From: Marimonas arenosa
GTDB taxonomy: Bacteria; Pseudomonadota; Alphaproteobacteria; Rhodobacterales; Rhodobacteraceae
Length of the DNA: 64,000 nt
Reading direction: 5' to 3'
Assembly: GCF_030848945.1 (NCBI RefSeq)
Contig: NZ_JANHAX010000004.1
Location: forward strand, 313,210 to 377,209
Shown piece by piece: positions 37,788-48,203 of this stretch (its first letter is position 1; every line of letters begins with the position of its first letter). The translations under genes were made by a program, and so were the position numbers. A model generated the notes under the pieces. That model worked only from the letters and a program-made list of their open reading frames with translations, did not search any database and had not been told where the DNA came from.

Positions 37788-39140
37788 TCAGGCCGGTTCC
37801 GAGGTGAGCCAGACACCGCCTTCGGGGCGCAGCGTCAGGATCATCACCGGTTTCGGGTTGCGCCCGGGCACCAGATGGAAGCGGCGGCGCGACAACAGCG
37901 TCGCAAGCACGATCACCGCCTCCTGGATGGCGAAGCTGGCGCCGATACAGATGCGCGGGCCGTCGCCGAACGGCAGGTAGGCATAGCGTTCCACCGCCTT
38001 GCGGTCGGCGAAGCGGTCGGGGCGGAAGGCGTCGGGGTCGTCCCACAAGAGGCGATTGCGGTGCAGCGCATAGATCGGGATCATCACCGTGTCGCCGGGC
38101 CGCACCTCGCGGCCGCAGAGCGTGTCGGGCGCCTGGGCGGTGCGCGAGATGATGCCGGCGGGCGGGTAGAGCCGCAGCGCCTCGTCGACGATGCTGCGGA
38201 TGAAGGGCAGGGCGTCGAGGTCGTCCGCCGTGGCGATGCGGCCATCAAGCGCGGCCTGGGCTTCGGTGCGGGCGCGGTCCTGCACCTCCTGGTCGAAGGC
38301 GCAGAGATAGAGCGCCCAACTGAGCGTGAGCGCGGTGGTTTCATGCCCCGCCACGATGAAGGTCAACAGATTGTCGCGCAACTCGGCGGTGTTCATCTTG
38401 CGCTTGGTTTCCGGATCCTCGCCCTCCAAGAGCAGGTCGAGCAGGTCGGGGATGGCGCCCGCCCCCCGGCTGCGCCGTGCCTCGACCGCGCCATCGGCCA
38501 GTGCCTTCATGTCGCCCACCGCGCGGCCGGAGAAGACCCGCCCAGGCCGCGGCACCCAGTCGGGAAACCCCAGGATGTCGAACAGCGACATCCGGCCGGC
38601 GGCGTCGATATAGGCGTCGATGGCGCGGTGTACCTCGTCCGGTTCGAACGCCGAGCCTTCCGAGAATGTGACGTTGCCGATCACCTCGAAGGTGGCGCGC
38701 ACCATCTCGTCATACATATCGACGGCACGCTGGCCTGCGGCCGCGATCCGATCCAGGCTGTGTTCGGCGGCAGCGCTCATTACCGGGGCGAGGTTGGTGA
38801 CGTTGCGGTGGGAAAAGGCGGGTGCGGCGGCGCGGCGCTGCCAGCGCCAGTGCGCGCCCTCGGCAATGAACAGCGACTCGCCGATCGCCGGTTTCAGAAG
38901 ATTCTTGGTGACCAGCGACTTGGGGTAATTGTCAATATTTTCCAACAGCATCCGGCGGATCGCCTCGGGGTCCATCACCATGTGCCAGCGCTTGGCGGTG
39001 CGGCCCGAGACCATTGGCTGGCGGGTTGCGATTTCAGGAAGGATTTCCAGAAGGTTGCGCCGGGCGGCGTTGAGGCTGGCGAAGATCCCCATCGGCCGTG
39101 TTACCAGCGGCACGTGGACGGGCAGGTCGGCTGCACTCAT
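37788..39140 (-). CDS. Cytochrome P450
   Basis: The 450-residue protein contains the I-helix motif AGHETTALTLSW, the K-helix EALRLYPP and the heme loop FGDGPRICIGASFA with the proximal Cys. Without a membrane anchor or a fused reductase it should be soluble and use separate ferredoxin partners, which are not encoded nearby. The substrate is unknown. GGAGAATGAC precedes the ATG at 39140. Confidence 0.92.
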   Translation of the reverse strand: MSAADLPVHVPLVTRPMGIFASLNAARRNLLEILPEIATRQPMVSGRTAKRWHMVMDPEAIRRMLLENIDNYPKSLVTKNLLKPAIGESLFIAEGAHWRWQRRAAAPAFSHRNVTNLAPVMSAAAEHSLDRIAAAGQRAVDMYDEMVRATFEVIGNVTFSEGSAFEPDEVHRAIDAYIDAAGRMSLFDILGFPDWVPRPGRVFSGRAVGDMKALADGAVEARRSRGAGAIPDLLDLLLEGEDPETKRKMNTAELRDNLLTFIVAGHETTALTLSWALYLCAFDQEVQDRARTEAQAALDGRIATADDLDALPFIRSIVDEALRLYPPAGIISRTAQAPDTLCGREVRPGDTVMIPIYALHRNRLLWDDPDAFRPDRFADRKAVERYAYLPFGDGPRICIGASFAIQEAVIVLATLLSRRRFHLVPGRNPKPVMILTLRPEGGVWLTSEPA

Positions 39141-39255
39141 GTCATTCTCCGCGATCCAGTCACGTCGAATATAGGCTCGGCAGGCCTGGTTTCAAACGAT
39201 TGCACCCCCGGGTCGGCTGCGCTATCGAGAAAGCCGGAAGTGAAGGGGGAGTGTC

Positions 39256-39807
39256 ATGTTGCGTCATCTGTTGTCGGTGCTGGGTCTTGCCTTGCTGACC
39301 GCCTGTTCCGGGGCGGACGACCTCGACAAGCCGCCGGTGCCGCTGGGCAATTTCGCGCTGGGCCATAATGTGGTGGTGGCGCCGAACCTGGTCAAAGGCC
39401 CGGTGTCACGCGAGGCCGACAAGGACAAGTTCATCGCCGTCATGAAAGAGGCGGTGGACGAACGGTTCGGCCGCTACGAGGGCGACAAGTTTTACCATCT
39501 CGGGATCAGCCTGGAAGGCTATGTGCTAGCCCAGCCGGGGGTTCCGCTGGTGGCGAGCCCGAAATCGATCCTGATCGTCAACCTCACCGTCTGGGACGAT
39601 TCCAAAGGCGAGAAGCTGAATGCCGAGGTCGAGCAGATCACCGTGATCGAAAGCTTCGGTGGGCATACGCTGCTCGGGTCGGGCTATACCCAGTCGCCGG
39701 AAGAGCAGATGCGCGGTCTGGCGCGCAACGCCGCCAAGCAGATCGAGCGATACCTGGTCCGGCAGAACTATTCCGAAGGCTGGTTCAAGGACAAGGACGG
39801 GGCGTAA
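39256..39807 (+). CDS. Hypothetical lipoprotein
   Basis: The 183-residue protein has a lipoprotein signal (LLSVLGLALLTAC, lipobox LTAC), so it is lipidated at Cys17 and anchored to a membrane from the periplasm. The mature part (GHNVVVAPNLVKGPVSREAD, KSILIVNLTVWDD, RGLARNAAKQIERYL) is unknown to me beyond being a conserved-looking alpha/beta domain. AAGGGGGAG precedes the ATG. It has no operon partner. Confidence 0.7.
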   Translation: MLRHLLSVLGLALLTACSGADDLDKPPVPLGNFALGHNVVVAPNLVKGPVSREADKDKFIAVMKEAVDERFGRYEGDKFYHLGISLEGYVLAQPGVPLVASPKSILIVNLTVWDDSKGEKLNAEVEQITVIESFGGHTLLGSGYTQSPEEQMRGLARNAAKQIERYLVRQNYSEGWFKDKDGA

Positions 39808-40211
39808 CGGTCCGCTTTGCCAGGGCCGCGTTCTAGATGGCGAATTGGCCGTCGGCGCAGGCGGCGACGGGGGCGGAGCTGTGCATGTGGCCGAGACCGA
39901 TCGTATCCGCCGCCGGACCAAGGACATGATTGTCCGGCAATCGTAACGCATCAAGAGGGGCGCACGCTGGCTGACGGCGCTGCCGGACGCGGACGCGGGC
40001 GGTTCGTCGGGAGGAGTCCAGGTGTCTGGACAGAGGGCTGAGACGCTGGCTTTCGAACAATGCCCGAGGGGAAAATTCCGGAGTGGTTTTTTCGCCCCTG
40101 TCGCGTATCCGGGCCTTGATTTCCGGGCGGCAACCCAATAAACGGCGCGCGGAGTGAAACTTGGCCCGCCTGTCGTGAGGTTGCGGGCCGCAGCTAAGGG
40201 GCGCCGGACGC
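39808..40211. other. 404-nt gap upstream of tuf
   Basis: I find no supported gene here. Short frames on both strands lack ribosome sites. The 3' part should hold the tuf promoter and a leader of about 60 nt (see 40116-40144). Confidence 0.5.
40116..40144 (+). promoter_or_regulatory. Candidate tuf promoter
   Basis: TTGATT (40116-40121) and TAAACG (40139-40144) are 17 bp apart and followed by a G+C-rich discriminator (GCGCG), as expected for a growth-rate-regulated translation gene. The tRNA-Trp promoter candidate has a near-identical -10. Confidence 0.4.
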
Positions 40212-41387
<1,176 letters not shown>

Positions 41388-41430
41388 TCGACGAAAGCCG
41401 TGCGACAGCACACCCTACGGATGAGACACG

Positions 41431-41459
41431 GGCCGCCTCTGTTCGAGGCGGCCTTTTTC
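41431..41459 (+). terminator. Intrinsic terminator of tuf
   Basis: GGCCGCCTC and GAGGCGGCC form a 9-bp stem around TGTTC, followed by TTTTTCTTTT, 43 nt past the tuf stop. Confidence 0.9.
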
Positions 41460-41564
41460 TTTTGCAGTGATTTGGATTTGCTGGCGCGCCGCCGATAGAG
41501 GGCGACGTGGATATCACCGCGATCTGAAACACGAACAATCGCTCAGATCAGATAGGGAATCTCC

Positions 41565-42226
41565 ATGCCTGACTTTCCGTCCCCGACACGCTGCACCCGG
41601 TGCTGCTGGCCGGCGGCAGCCCGCACCGCGGCACCGTTTTCCTGAAAGCCGCCATCGACCATGCTCGCTTCAAGGTGGGAGATTCCTCCTGTGCCAGTGC
41701 GCGGGTAGCGCCTGCGGATTGGGCCGCGCACCTGGCGCCCAAGCTTTACGATTTTTCGCCCGAGAAACTGGTGATTGGGAAATTCTGCGAGATCGCTGGC
41801 GGCGTAACGTTCATCACCGCGTCGGCCAATCACCGGATGGACGGGGTCTCGAGTTTTCCTTTCGCTGTTTTCCATGGCCAGTTTGACAGCGCGCCGTCGA
41901 TGCCCGGGCCGGGGCCGGACACCGTTCTCGGTCATGACGTCTGGGTCGGACAGGGAGCGCGCCTGCTGCCCGGCGCGAAGATCGGAAAGGGATGCATTGT
42001 CGGTGCCGGCGCCGTGGTCGCCGGAGAGGTTCCGTCTTAGACGGTGATCGCAGGCAACCCGGCCCGGGTCGTCAGGTCGCGGTTCGACCGCGCAACCGTT
42101 GCCGCGCTTGTGGCGCTGGCCTGGTGGGACTGGCCGATCGGCACGATCCTGTCCGAAGAGGCGGCGATCCGTGGGGGCGGCCTGGCGCGGCTGCAGACGG
42201 TGGCGGCCGGGTTGGCGGCTCGCTGA
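41565..42226 (+). pseudogene. CatB-type xenobiotic acetyltransferase pseudogene
   Basis: The ATG at 41565 reads MPDFPSP and then loses frame in a C-run near 41582; one deleted C restores DTLHPVLL and the rest of the gene. That second frame continues as a left-handed beta-helix acetyltransferase (HRGTVFLKAAIDH, VIGKFCEIAGGVTFIT, GHDVWVGQGARLLPGAKIG) to TAG at 42038-42040, where a Tyr codon is expected before IAGNPARVV. The frame then runs on to TGA 42224-42226. The restored length is about 220 residues, normal for CatB/Vat proteins, which acetylate chloramphenicol or streptogramins or act on other substrates. Two lesions make it inactive. Confidence 0.85.
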
Positions 42227-42290
42227 TCTCGGCTTCAACGCTTTGATATACCGAGGTTGAACCAGGAGCACCTTCGGTTAAGCTGTTCGT

Positions 42291-43610
42291 ATGACAGGGC
42301 GTGGGACGGTGATACGGCGGGGAACAAGCGCCGCGGTTATTCTGGCATTCGTGGTCATCGCGCCCGCGGCCGGAGCGAAGACGGCGCTGGACAGTTCCGA
42401 AAAAACCTATGCCCGCGAATGTATCGACCTCAACGCCAGCGACGAGGAGTTGATCGGTATCTGCCAGCAGGCGCTGGACGAAGGCGGCTATGGCCGGGTG
42501 CAGCATCTCCAGATCCTCGAGGCGCTGGGCCACGCCTATCGCTGGACCAGGCAATTCGACGAGGCCGAGGTGCAATACCGCCGGATCCTGGACCTCGATC
42601 CGCGTTCGACCCGGGGGCTGAACGGGCTGGGCTGGGTGGCATATGCCCGCGAAGACTTCGCTGCGGCGGCCGGACATTTCGAAGCGTCGGTGGCGGTTAA
42701 CCCCACCAATGACGGGCTGGGCGGTTTTGGCGGGGCGGGGTTCCGGGCCGGGCGTCTCGATATCGACACCGCGGTGGGCTATCTCGACGCGGCGCTGGCG
42801 CTGAACGATACGGATCGCTGGACGTTGCGCGAAAAGGGCTGGATCCTGCTCGATGTGCACCGTTACGAGGCGGCGCTGGCCGCGTTTCAGGCCGCGATCG
42901 CGCTAGAAGCCGAGGATGCCAACGCCCACGAGGGGGCGGCGCGGGCGCTGGCCGAGTTGCAGCGATACGCGGCCGCACTTACGCATATTCTCAAGGCCGG
43001 TGAGCTTAACCCCGACGATCTCGACGTGCTGATCTGGCGGTCGCATATCTCGCGCTGGAACGGCAACAATTTGCGCGCCCTGCGCGATGCCGAGCTGGTG
43101 ATCCGGAAAGCGCCGGAGTTGAGTGACGGAGTGGTGCTGAAGGCGCGGGCCCAGGCGGCGATGGGCTTCGACCAACTCGCCCTGACAACGCTGCGCGACG
43201 CCTTCGCCGAGTTCGAGAACGACGATTTCCTGCGCTACTGGCTGGCCGAGATGCTGCGCCGCGACGAGCAGTTCGAAGAGGCCCTCGCGATCATGGCCGC
43301 GAATGTTGCGGCCGAGGCGCCGGACGGCTACGATCTCAAGCTTTATGCCAACCTGGCGCTGGAACTGGGCCGGTTGGACGAGGCGCGGCAGGTCCTTGAG
43401 CGGGCCAGCGAGGTGGCGCCCTGGCTGGTCGAACTGGGCTATTACCGGGCTCGGCTTCTGGTCCTCGAGGGCCGTTACGACGACGCCGAGGCGGCCTTCG
43501 CCGAGGCGGTCGAGGCTGGTCTGCCGGCGAGCTATGCCGCCGATCTGGCACAGCTGATGATCAAGCAGGGCGAGATGCTGCGCGCCGTCGTTTTTGGCAA
43601 GCGCTACTGA
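42291..43610 (+). CDS. Exported TPR-repeat protein
   Basis: The 439-residue protein has an N-terminal hydrophobic signal (SAAVILAFVVIAPAAGA) and then consecutive tetratricopeptide repeats, for example QFDEAEVQYRRILDLDPRS and DEARQVLERASEVAPWL, covering most of the chain. TPR arrays are protein-binding scaffolds; a periplasmic location is likely. It has no operon partner and no enzyme domain is visible. Confidence 0.78.
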   Translation: MTGRGTVIRRGTSAAVILAFVVIAPAAGAKTALDSSEKTYARECIDLNASDEELIGICQQALDEGGYGRVQHLQILEALGHAYRWTRQFDEAEVQYRRILDLDPRSTRGLNGLGWVAYAREDFAAAAGHFEASVAVNPTNDGLGGFGGAGFRAGRLDIDTAVGYLDAALALNDTDRWTLREKGWILLDVHRYEAALAAFQAAIALEAEDANAHEGAARALAELQRYAAALTHILKAGELNPDDLDVLIWRSHISRWNGNNLRALRDAELVIRKAPELSDGVVLKARAQAAMGFDQLALTTLRDAFAEFENDDFLRYWLAEMLRRDEQFEEALAIMAANVAAEAPDGYDLKLYANLALELGRLDEARQVLERASEVAPWLVELGYYRARLLVLEGRYDDAEAAFAEAVEAGLPASYAADLAQLMIKQGEMLRAVVFGKRY

Positions 43611-43645
43611 GCGCATCGGGCCGCTGTTTTCCTGTCAGTTCCGTC

Positions 43646-43674
43646 TTGCATTCGCTTGCGACGGCCAGTAAACC
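43646..43674 (+). promoter_or_regulatory. Candidate promoter of tRNA-Trp (and secE region)
   Basis: TTGCAT (43646-43651) and TAAACC (43669-43674) are separated by 17 bp, and the tRNA begins 14 nt past the -10, a distance that fits a stable-RNA promoter. Confidence 0.5.
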
Positions 43675-43687
43675 CGGCCTCGGCCTT

Positions 43688-43763
43688 AGGGGTATAGCTC
43701 AGCTGGTAGAGCGACGGTCTCCAAAACCGTAGGTCGCGGGTTCGAGCCCTGCTGCCCCTGCCA
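43688..43763 (+). tRNA. tRNA-Trp (anticodon CCA)
   Basis: A 76-nt cloverleaf with acceptor AGGGGTA/TGCCCCT, D-loop AGCTGGTAGA, anticodon loop CTCCAAA, T-arm GGGTTCGAGCCC and an encoded 3' CCA. tRNA-Trp just upstream of secE-nusG is the standard bacterial arrangement, but here two protein genes lie between them. Confidence 0.95.
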
Positions 43764-43879
43764 TTCTCTCCTGGACATGCTGACGAACCGGCTTTGGTGA
43801 CATTGCCACGCGACAAAGGTCGGCAACGCGCGTTAGGCTGACCGGCGACGACCTGAGACCTACCCGGGACTGAGAAGCC

Positions 43880-44740
43880 ATGACTGAACCGCGAGACCTG
43901 ACGTTGCTGGCCTGCCAGATCGACGTGCCGGAAACGCCCGACGCAGCGGCGCGGGATTCACATCTGCGGTCGGTGGTGGCGCGGATCCGGGCGGTCGCGG
44001 AGCCGGGGCAATACGATCTGATCGTGCTGCCCGAGCTGAGTGCGATCGAGTATTCCGAGGCGGCGTTCGCCCGGCTCGATCTTCTGGCCGAGCCGCTGGA
44101 GGGGCCGAGCTTCATGGTGTTCGCAGAGCTGGCGCAGGCGGTTCGGGCGACGGTGGTCTATGGCTTCGCGCGGCGCGACGAGGCGGGGCGACATTTCATC
44201 TGCCAGGCGGCGGTCGGGCCGGACGGGGTGTTGCTGGGCTTCTACGACAAGCTGCATCTGGCGCAGTTCGGCGACTCGGCGGAGGCCGGGGCGTTCCGGG
44301 CCGGCGATCACCTGTTCCAGTTTGAAATCTGCGGGCTCAGGATTGCGCCGCTGATCTGCTATGACATCCGGTTTCCGGAACTGACGGCGCGGCTGGCGGC
44401 GGACGGGGTCGACCTGGTGCTGCAATGCTCGGCCTATGCGCATGATCTGTCCTTTCACAGCTGGCGGCCCTTCGTGGTGACGCGGGCGATGGAACAGGGG
44501 CTGGCCTGGCTAGGGCTCAACCGCGCCGGTGACGGTTGGGGTGGGTCGATCTGGTGCCCGGGCTATGCCGACGCGGCGGCGCCGGAGCAGGTGTTCGGAC
44601 CAAAGGAGTGTTTCGTGCCGCTACAACTGCCGCGCGACTTTCGCCGGGGCAATGCCGAACGTCTGCCTTTCGACCGGGATCGGCGCGGCGATTATGCAGG
44701 GTTGCCGGTGCATCGTGCCGAGGTTCCGGGCGGCGGCTAG
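43880..44740 (+). CDS. Carbon-nitrogen hydrolase (nitrilase superfamily)
   Basis: The 286-residue protein has the nitrilase triad in order: Glu in VLPELSAIEYS, Lys in YDKLHLAQFGD, Cys in LICYDIRFPEL. The spacing fits amidases of the omega-amidase/NIT and aliphatic-amidase branches; the substrate is unknown. It lies 116 nt after tRNA-Trp and in front of the membrane protein gene preceding secE, an unusual place for a metabolic gene. Confidence 0.88.
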   Translation: MTEPRDLTLLACQIDVPETPDAAARDSHLRSVVARIRAVAEPGQYDLIVLPELSAIEYSEAAFARLDLLAEPLEGPSFMVFAELAQAVRATVVYGFARRDEAGRHFICQAAVGPDGVLLGFYDKLHLAQFGDSAEAGAFRAGDHLFQFEICGLRIAPLICYDIRFPELTARLAADGVDLVLQCSAYAHDLSFHSWRPFVVTRAMEQGLAWLGLNRAGDGWGGSIWCPGYADAAAPEQVFGPKECFVPLQLPRDFRRGNAERLPFDRDRRGDYAGLPVHRAEVPGGG

Positions 44741-44862
44741 CTGGCACCCGGCCCAGCTTCTGCCGCCTTTCCGCCTCAAAAAAGCCCGCCATGTCGGGCA
44801 CGCTCCTGAGGTTGGGAGGGGCATTCGGGTCTCGCCAAACCCGACAGGAAAGGTTGTCAGCA

Positions 44863-45756
44863 GTGAACAAGGTCAGGACGAGTGAATCGGTGCCGGCAAA
44901 GCCGGAAAGTGCACCTGTGGATGAAACGCTGAGTGTCGTGCGGCAGATGATGCAGGAATCTGCGAAGGAGACGGCCGTGCCGCGCAAGGCGCCGCGGCAG
45001 CCCGAGGCGGTATCGTCCGCGACAATGACCGCGACCGCGCCTTCGGCACTGGCGAAGACCCTGCCGGAGTTGGGCGCTGCCGATTCCGACGAGATGAACG
45101 ATGACCCGGCTGGCATGGACGACGCCCGGGGCCCCGGTCTGCTCGGCCGCCTGGCGGCGCTGCTGCCGCGCCGCCGCCGGGTGACGGACCTGGCGGACCT
45201 GCCGGACGATTGGGCAACCCGCGGGGCCGAACCCCATGCCCAGACCCAACCGGAGCTCCCGCATTCAACGGCATCCTTCAACGCCGTGGCGCCCGACAGG
45301 ATTGTCGACCGGCTGAAGGCCCGCATCGCCAGCTACGAGCCCAAACGCAAGCATAGTGCAGTCCTGCTGCTGCTGGCGGTGATGATCTGGAAGCCGTGGC
45401 TGATTCCGGGGCTGCTGTTTCTTGGGCTGTGGATCGTGCTGATCGCGTATTTCACGCTGGGACCTGACCGGGTGACCGAATTGGTGCTGGTGTTCTGGGA
45501 GTGGTTCTCGAAGCGCCGCCCCGAAACCGCACAACGCGTGTTGGAGCGGGTCCAGCGCGGGGCCGACCGGGTCGATGGCTGGCTGACAGCCTTGCCGGAA
45601 AGCTGGACCGACGGGGTTTATTTGCCTGATTTCGGCCGCTCGGCCGCAGTCAGCCAAACCGAGGCGATGGATGCCGATCCGTTCGATCGGCTTCAGAGTG
45701 AGCGAGAGGACATAGTGGCCCGGGCGGGCCGGGTCCCGGGGCAACTGCGCTCGTGA
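44863..45756 (+). CDS. Hypothetical membrane protein upstream of secE
   Basis: The 297-residue protein has a long, charged and low-complexity N-terminal half and two closely spaced transmembrane helices (HSAVLLLLAVMIWKPW and IPGLLFLGLWIVLIAYF). The C-terminal tail has VLVFWEWFSKRRPETAQRVLERVQ. The frame extends upstream to 44536 across the nitrilase gene; the GTG at 44863 with AGGAAAGG upstream is the plausible start. I do not recognise the family. Confidence 0.65.
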   Translation: MNKVRTSESVPAKPESAPVDETLSVVRQMMQESAKETAVPRKAPRQPEAVSSATMTATAPSALAKTLPELGAADSDEMNDDPAGMDDARGPGLLGRLAALLPRRRRVTDLADLPDDWATRGAEPHAQTQPELPHSTASFNAVAPDRIVDRLKARIASYEPKRKHSAVLLLLAVMIWKPWLIPGLLFLGLWIVLIAYFTLGPDRVTELVLVFWEWFSKRRPETAQRVLERVQRGADRVDGWLTALPESWTDGVYLPDFGRSAAVSQTEAMDADPFDRLQSEREDIVARAGRVPGQLRS

Positions 45757-45855
45757 CGTCCGGCCGCGGGGCTGCGGGCGAAGGTCAGGCAGCGCAGGCT
45801 TGAAATCGCCGGCGCGCCCGCGTATGTGACCCCCGAGCTTCAAGAAAGACAGGTC

Positions 45856-46053
45856 ATGGCCCGCACAAATCCGATTCAATTCATCCAGCAGGTTCGCTCG
45901 GAGGTCGCCAAGGTTGTCTGGCCGACCCGCCGCGAGGTTTTCCTGACCACGGTCATGGTGTTCATCATGGCCACGCTGACCGCGATTTTCTTCGCGCTTG
46001 TCGACCTGCTCATCAAATCGGGCTTGCAGGGCATCCTGGGCCTGTTCGGCTGA
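45856..46053 (+). CDS. secE: Preprotein translocase subunit SecE
   Basis: The 65-residue protein has the SecE core: FIQQVRSEVAKVVWPTRREV, the amphipathic helix that clamps SecY, followed by a single transmembrane helix. The short one-helix form is the usual alphaproteobacterial type. The ATG at 45856 follows AAGAAAGACAGG. It precedes nusG by 263 nt. Confidence 0.95.
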   Translation: MARTNPIQFIQQVRSEVAKVVWPTRREVFLTTVMVFIMATLTAIFFALVDLLIKSGLQGILGLFG

Positions 46054-46316
46054 GGCAATTCGCGACAATCGAACCCGCACGCCGCACCATCGCGGGCGAG
46101 AGGTGTTTTCGAGTCAACGAACCCGGCGGCGAAAAATCGCATCCCGGCCCTTGAATTCATTGGCCTCAGAGGGTAGCACCGCCCCACTCTCCGACAATGG
46201 CGTGTGGCGATTCGTGTTGCACGCCGCTTTTTGTTGCGGGGAGTGTCGCGGGCAGCTGCTTGCAGAAACGGAATAATCCGGTGTCTTGGGCGCCGGCAGA
46301 CAGGATCGAAGCACAG

Positions 46317-46850
46317 ATGGCGAAACGGTGGTACTCGGTGAGCGTGCTCTCGAATTTCGAGAAAAAGATCGCTGAGCAGATCAGGCAGCTTGTGGGCGAG
46401 CAGGGCCTCGAGGACCAGATCGACGAGGTTCTGGTGCCCACCGAAGAGGTGATCGAGGTGCGCCGCGGCAAGAAGGTCACGACCGAGCGCCGCTTCATGC
46501 CGGGTTACGTGCTGGTGCATATGGAGATGTCCGACAAGGGCTATCACCTGATCAACGGCATCAACCGGGTGACCGGCTTCCTGGGGCCGCAGGGCCGTCC
46601 GATGCCGATGCGCGACGCCGAGGTCGAGGCGATCCTCGGCCGCGTCGCCGAGGGCGAAGAAGCGCCGAAGCTGATGATCCACTTCGAAGTGGGTGAGAAG
46701 GTCAAGGTCAACGACGGGCCGTTCGAGGATTTCGACGGCATGGTCGAGGAAGTCGACGACGACAACCAGCGCCTGAAGGTGACGGTGTCGATCTTCGGCC
46801 GGGAGACCCCGGTCGAGTTGGAATTCACGCAGGTCACCAAGCAGACCTGA
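46317..46850 (+). CDS. nusG: Transcription elongation/antitermination factor NusG
   Basis: The 177-residue protein has the NGN domain ([32 protein letters not shown]) and a C-terminal KOW domain ([22 protein letters not shown]). It binds RNA polymerase, suppresses pausing and couples transcription to Rho or ribosomes. The frame reaches back to 46197, but the MAKRWY start at 46317 is the family start. Confidence 0.97.
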   Translation: MAKRWYSVSVLSNFEKKIAEQIRQLVGEQGLEDQIDEVLVPTEEVIEVRRGKKVTTERRFMPGYVLVHMEMSDKGYHLINGINRVTGFLGPQGRPMPMRDAEVEAILGRVAEGEEAPKLMIHFEVGEKVKVNDGPFEDFDGMVEEVDDDNQRLKVTVSIFGRETPVELEFTQVTKQT

Positions 46851-46956
46851 CGTGTGACAGACGTGGGAGGCGAGGGGGCCGCGGCCCCTGGACCGGACCA
46901 CGGCAACGAAAACCCGAGGGGCGCGCCCCGACGGTGTTGGAAAAGGAGAAAGGCCA

Positions 46957-47382
46957 ATGGCCAAGAAACTAGCCGGGACCATGAAGCTGCAGGTCCCAGC
47001 CGGGCAAGCGAACCCGTCTCCGCCGGTCGGTCCGGCGCTGGGTCAGCGCGGTATCAACATCATGGAATTCTGCAAGGCGTTCAACGCCAAGACGGCAGAC
47101 ATGGAACCGGGCGCGCCGTGCCCGACCGTGATTACCTATTATCAGGACAAGTCCTTCTCGATGGACATCAAGACGCCGCCGGCGTCGTATTACCTGCGCA
47201 AGGCCGCCAATCTGAAGTCGGGCGCTAACAACCCCGGCCGCGAGACCGTGGGCAGCGTCACCACCAAACAGGTGCGCGAGATTGCCGAGGCCAAGATGAA
47301 GGACCTCAACGCCAACGATATCGAGGCGGCAATGCTGATCATCGTGGGCAGCGCCCGCTCCATGGGCATCGAGGTGAAGTAA
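46957..47382 (+). CDS. rplK: 50S ribosomal protein L11
   Basis: The 141-residue protein has the L11 pattern [32 protein letters not shown] with its Pro-rich linker region, and ends in the RNA-binding domain [18 protein letters not shown]. It organises the GTPase-associated centre of 23S rRNA. AAAAGGAG precedes the ATG. Its stop lies one nt before rplA. Confidence 0.97.
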   Translation: MAKKLAGTMKLQVPAGQANPSPPVGPALGQRGINIMEFCKAFNAKTADMEPGAPCPTVITYYQDKSFSMDIKTPPASYYLRKAANLKSGANNPGRETVGSVTTKQVREIAEAKMKDLNANDIEAAMLIIVGSARSMGIEVK

Positions 47383-47383
47383 C

Positions 47384-48082
47384 ATGGCAAAGCTTGGAAA
47401 ACGTACCCGCGCCGCTCGCGAAGCCGTTGCTGGCAAATCGAACATTTCCGTGGAAGAGGCGGTCAGCCTGGTCAAGGCCAATGCCAATGCCAAGTTCGAT
47501 GAAACCGTCGAAATCGCCGTCTGCCTGGGTGTCGACCCGCGTCATGCCGACCAGATGGTCCGTGGTGTCGTCGGCCTGCCCAACGGCACTGGCAAGGACG
47601 TGCGTGTCGCTGTCTTTGCCCGTGGCCCGAAGGCCGACGAGGCCAAGGAAGCCGGAGCTGATATCGTCGGCGCCGAAGACCTGATGGAGACCATCCAGGG
47701 CGGCAAGATCGAGTTCGACCGCTGCATCGCCACCCCTGACATGATGCCGGTCGTTGGCCGTCTGGGCAAAGTGCTGGGTCCGCGCAACCTGATGCCGAAC
47801 CCCAAGGTCGGCACGGTGACGATGGACGTGGCCGAGGCGGTGAAAGCGGCCAAGGGCGGCGAAGTGCAGTTCAAGGTCGAGAAAGCCGGCGTGGTGCATG
47901 CCGGCGTCGGCAAGGCGTCGTTCGACGAAGCCAAGCTGGTCGAGAACGTCCGCGCTTTCGTGGACGCCGTTGCCCGCGCCAAACCGGCCGGGGCCAAGGG
48001 CGCCTATATGAAGAAGATCGCGTTGAGCTCGACCATGGGCCCGGGCGTGACGATCGACGTCGACAATGCCGCCGGTCACTGA
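47384..48082 (+). CDS. rplA: 50S ribosomal protein L1
   Basis: The 232-residue protein matches L1: [43 protein letters not shown] and the closing [10 protein letters not shown]1 binds the 23S L1 stalk and, in many bacteria, represses its own mRNA. A terminator follows at once, so the rplKA unit ends here and rplJ has to be transcribed separately. Confidence 0.97.
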   Translation: MAKLGKRTRAAREAVAGKSNISVEEAVSLVKANANAKFDETVEIAVCLGVDPRHADQMVRGVVGLPNGTGKDVRVAVFARGPKADEAKEAGADIVGAEDLMETIQGGKIEFDRCIATPDMMPVVGRLGKVLGPRNLMPNPKVGTVTMDVAEAVKAAKGGEVQFKVEKAGVVHAGVGKASFDEAKLVENVRAFVDAVARAKPAGAKGAYMKKIALSSTMGPGVTIDVDNAAGH

Positions 48083-48103
48083 CCCCGCGCAGAAACCATC
48101 CGG

Positions 48104-48129
48104 AAGGGCGCCCTGCGGGGCGCCTTTTT
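48104..48129 (+). terminator. Intrinsic terminator after rplA
   Basis: GGCGCCC (48107-48113) and GGGCGCC (48118-48124) form a 7-bp stem around TGCG, extended by AAG/TTT pairing and followed by a T-run. It lies 25 nt past the rplA stop. Confidence 0.85.
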
Positions 48130-48203
48130 CGTTCGCGCTTTCCGGTCCGGACCGCGTGCGGGCCGGTTTGGCGGAGGTTGGCCCGAGGCCGGGGCGCCCA
48201 GTG

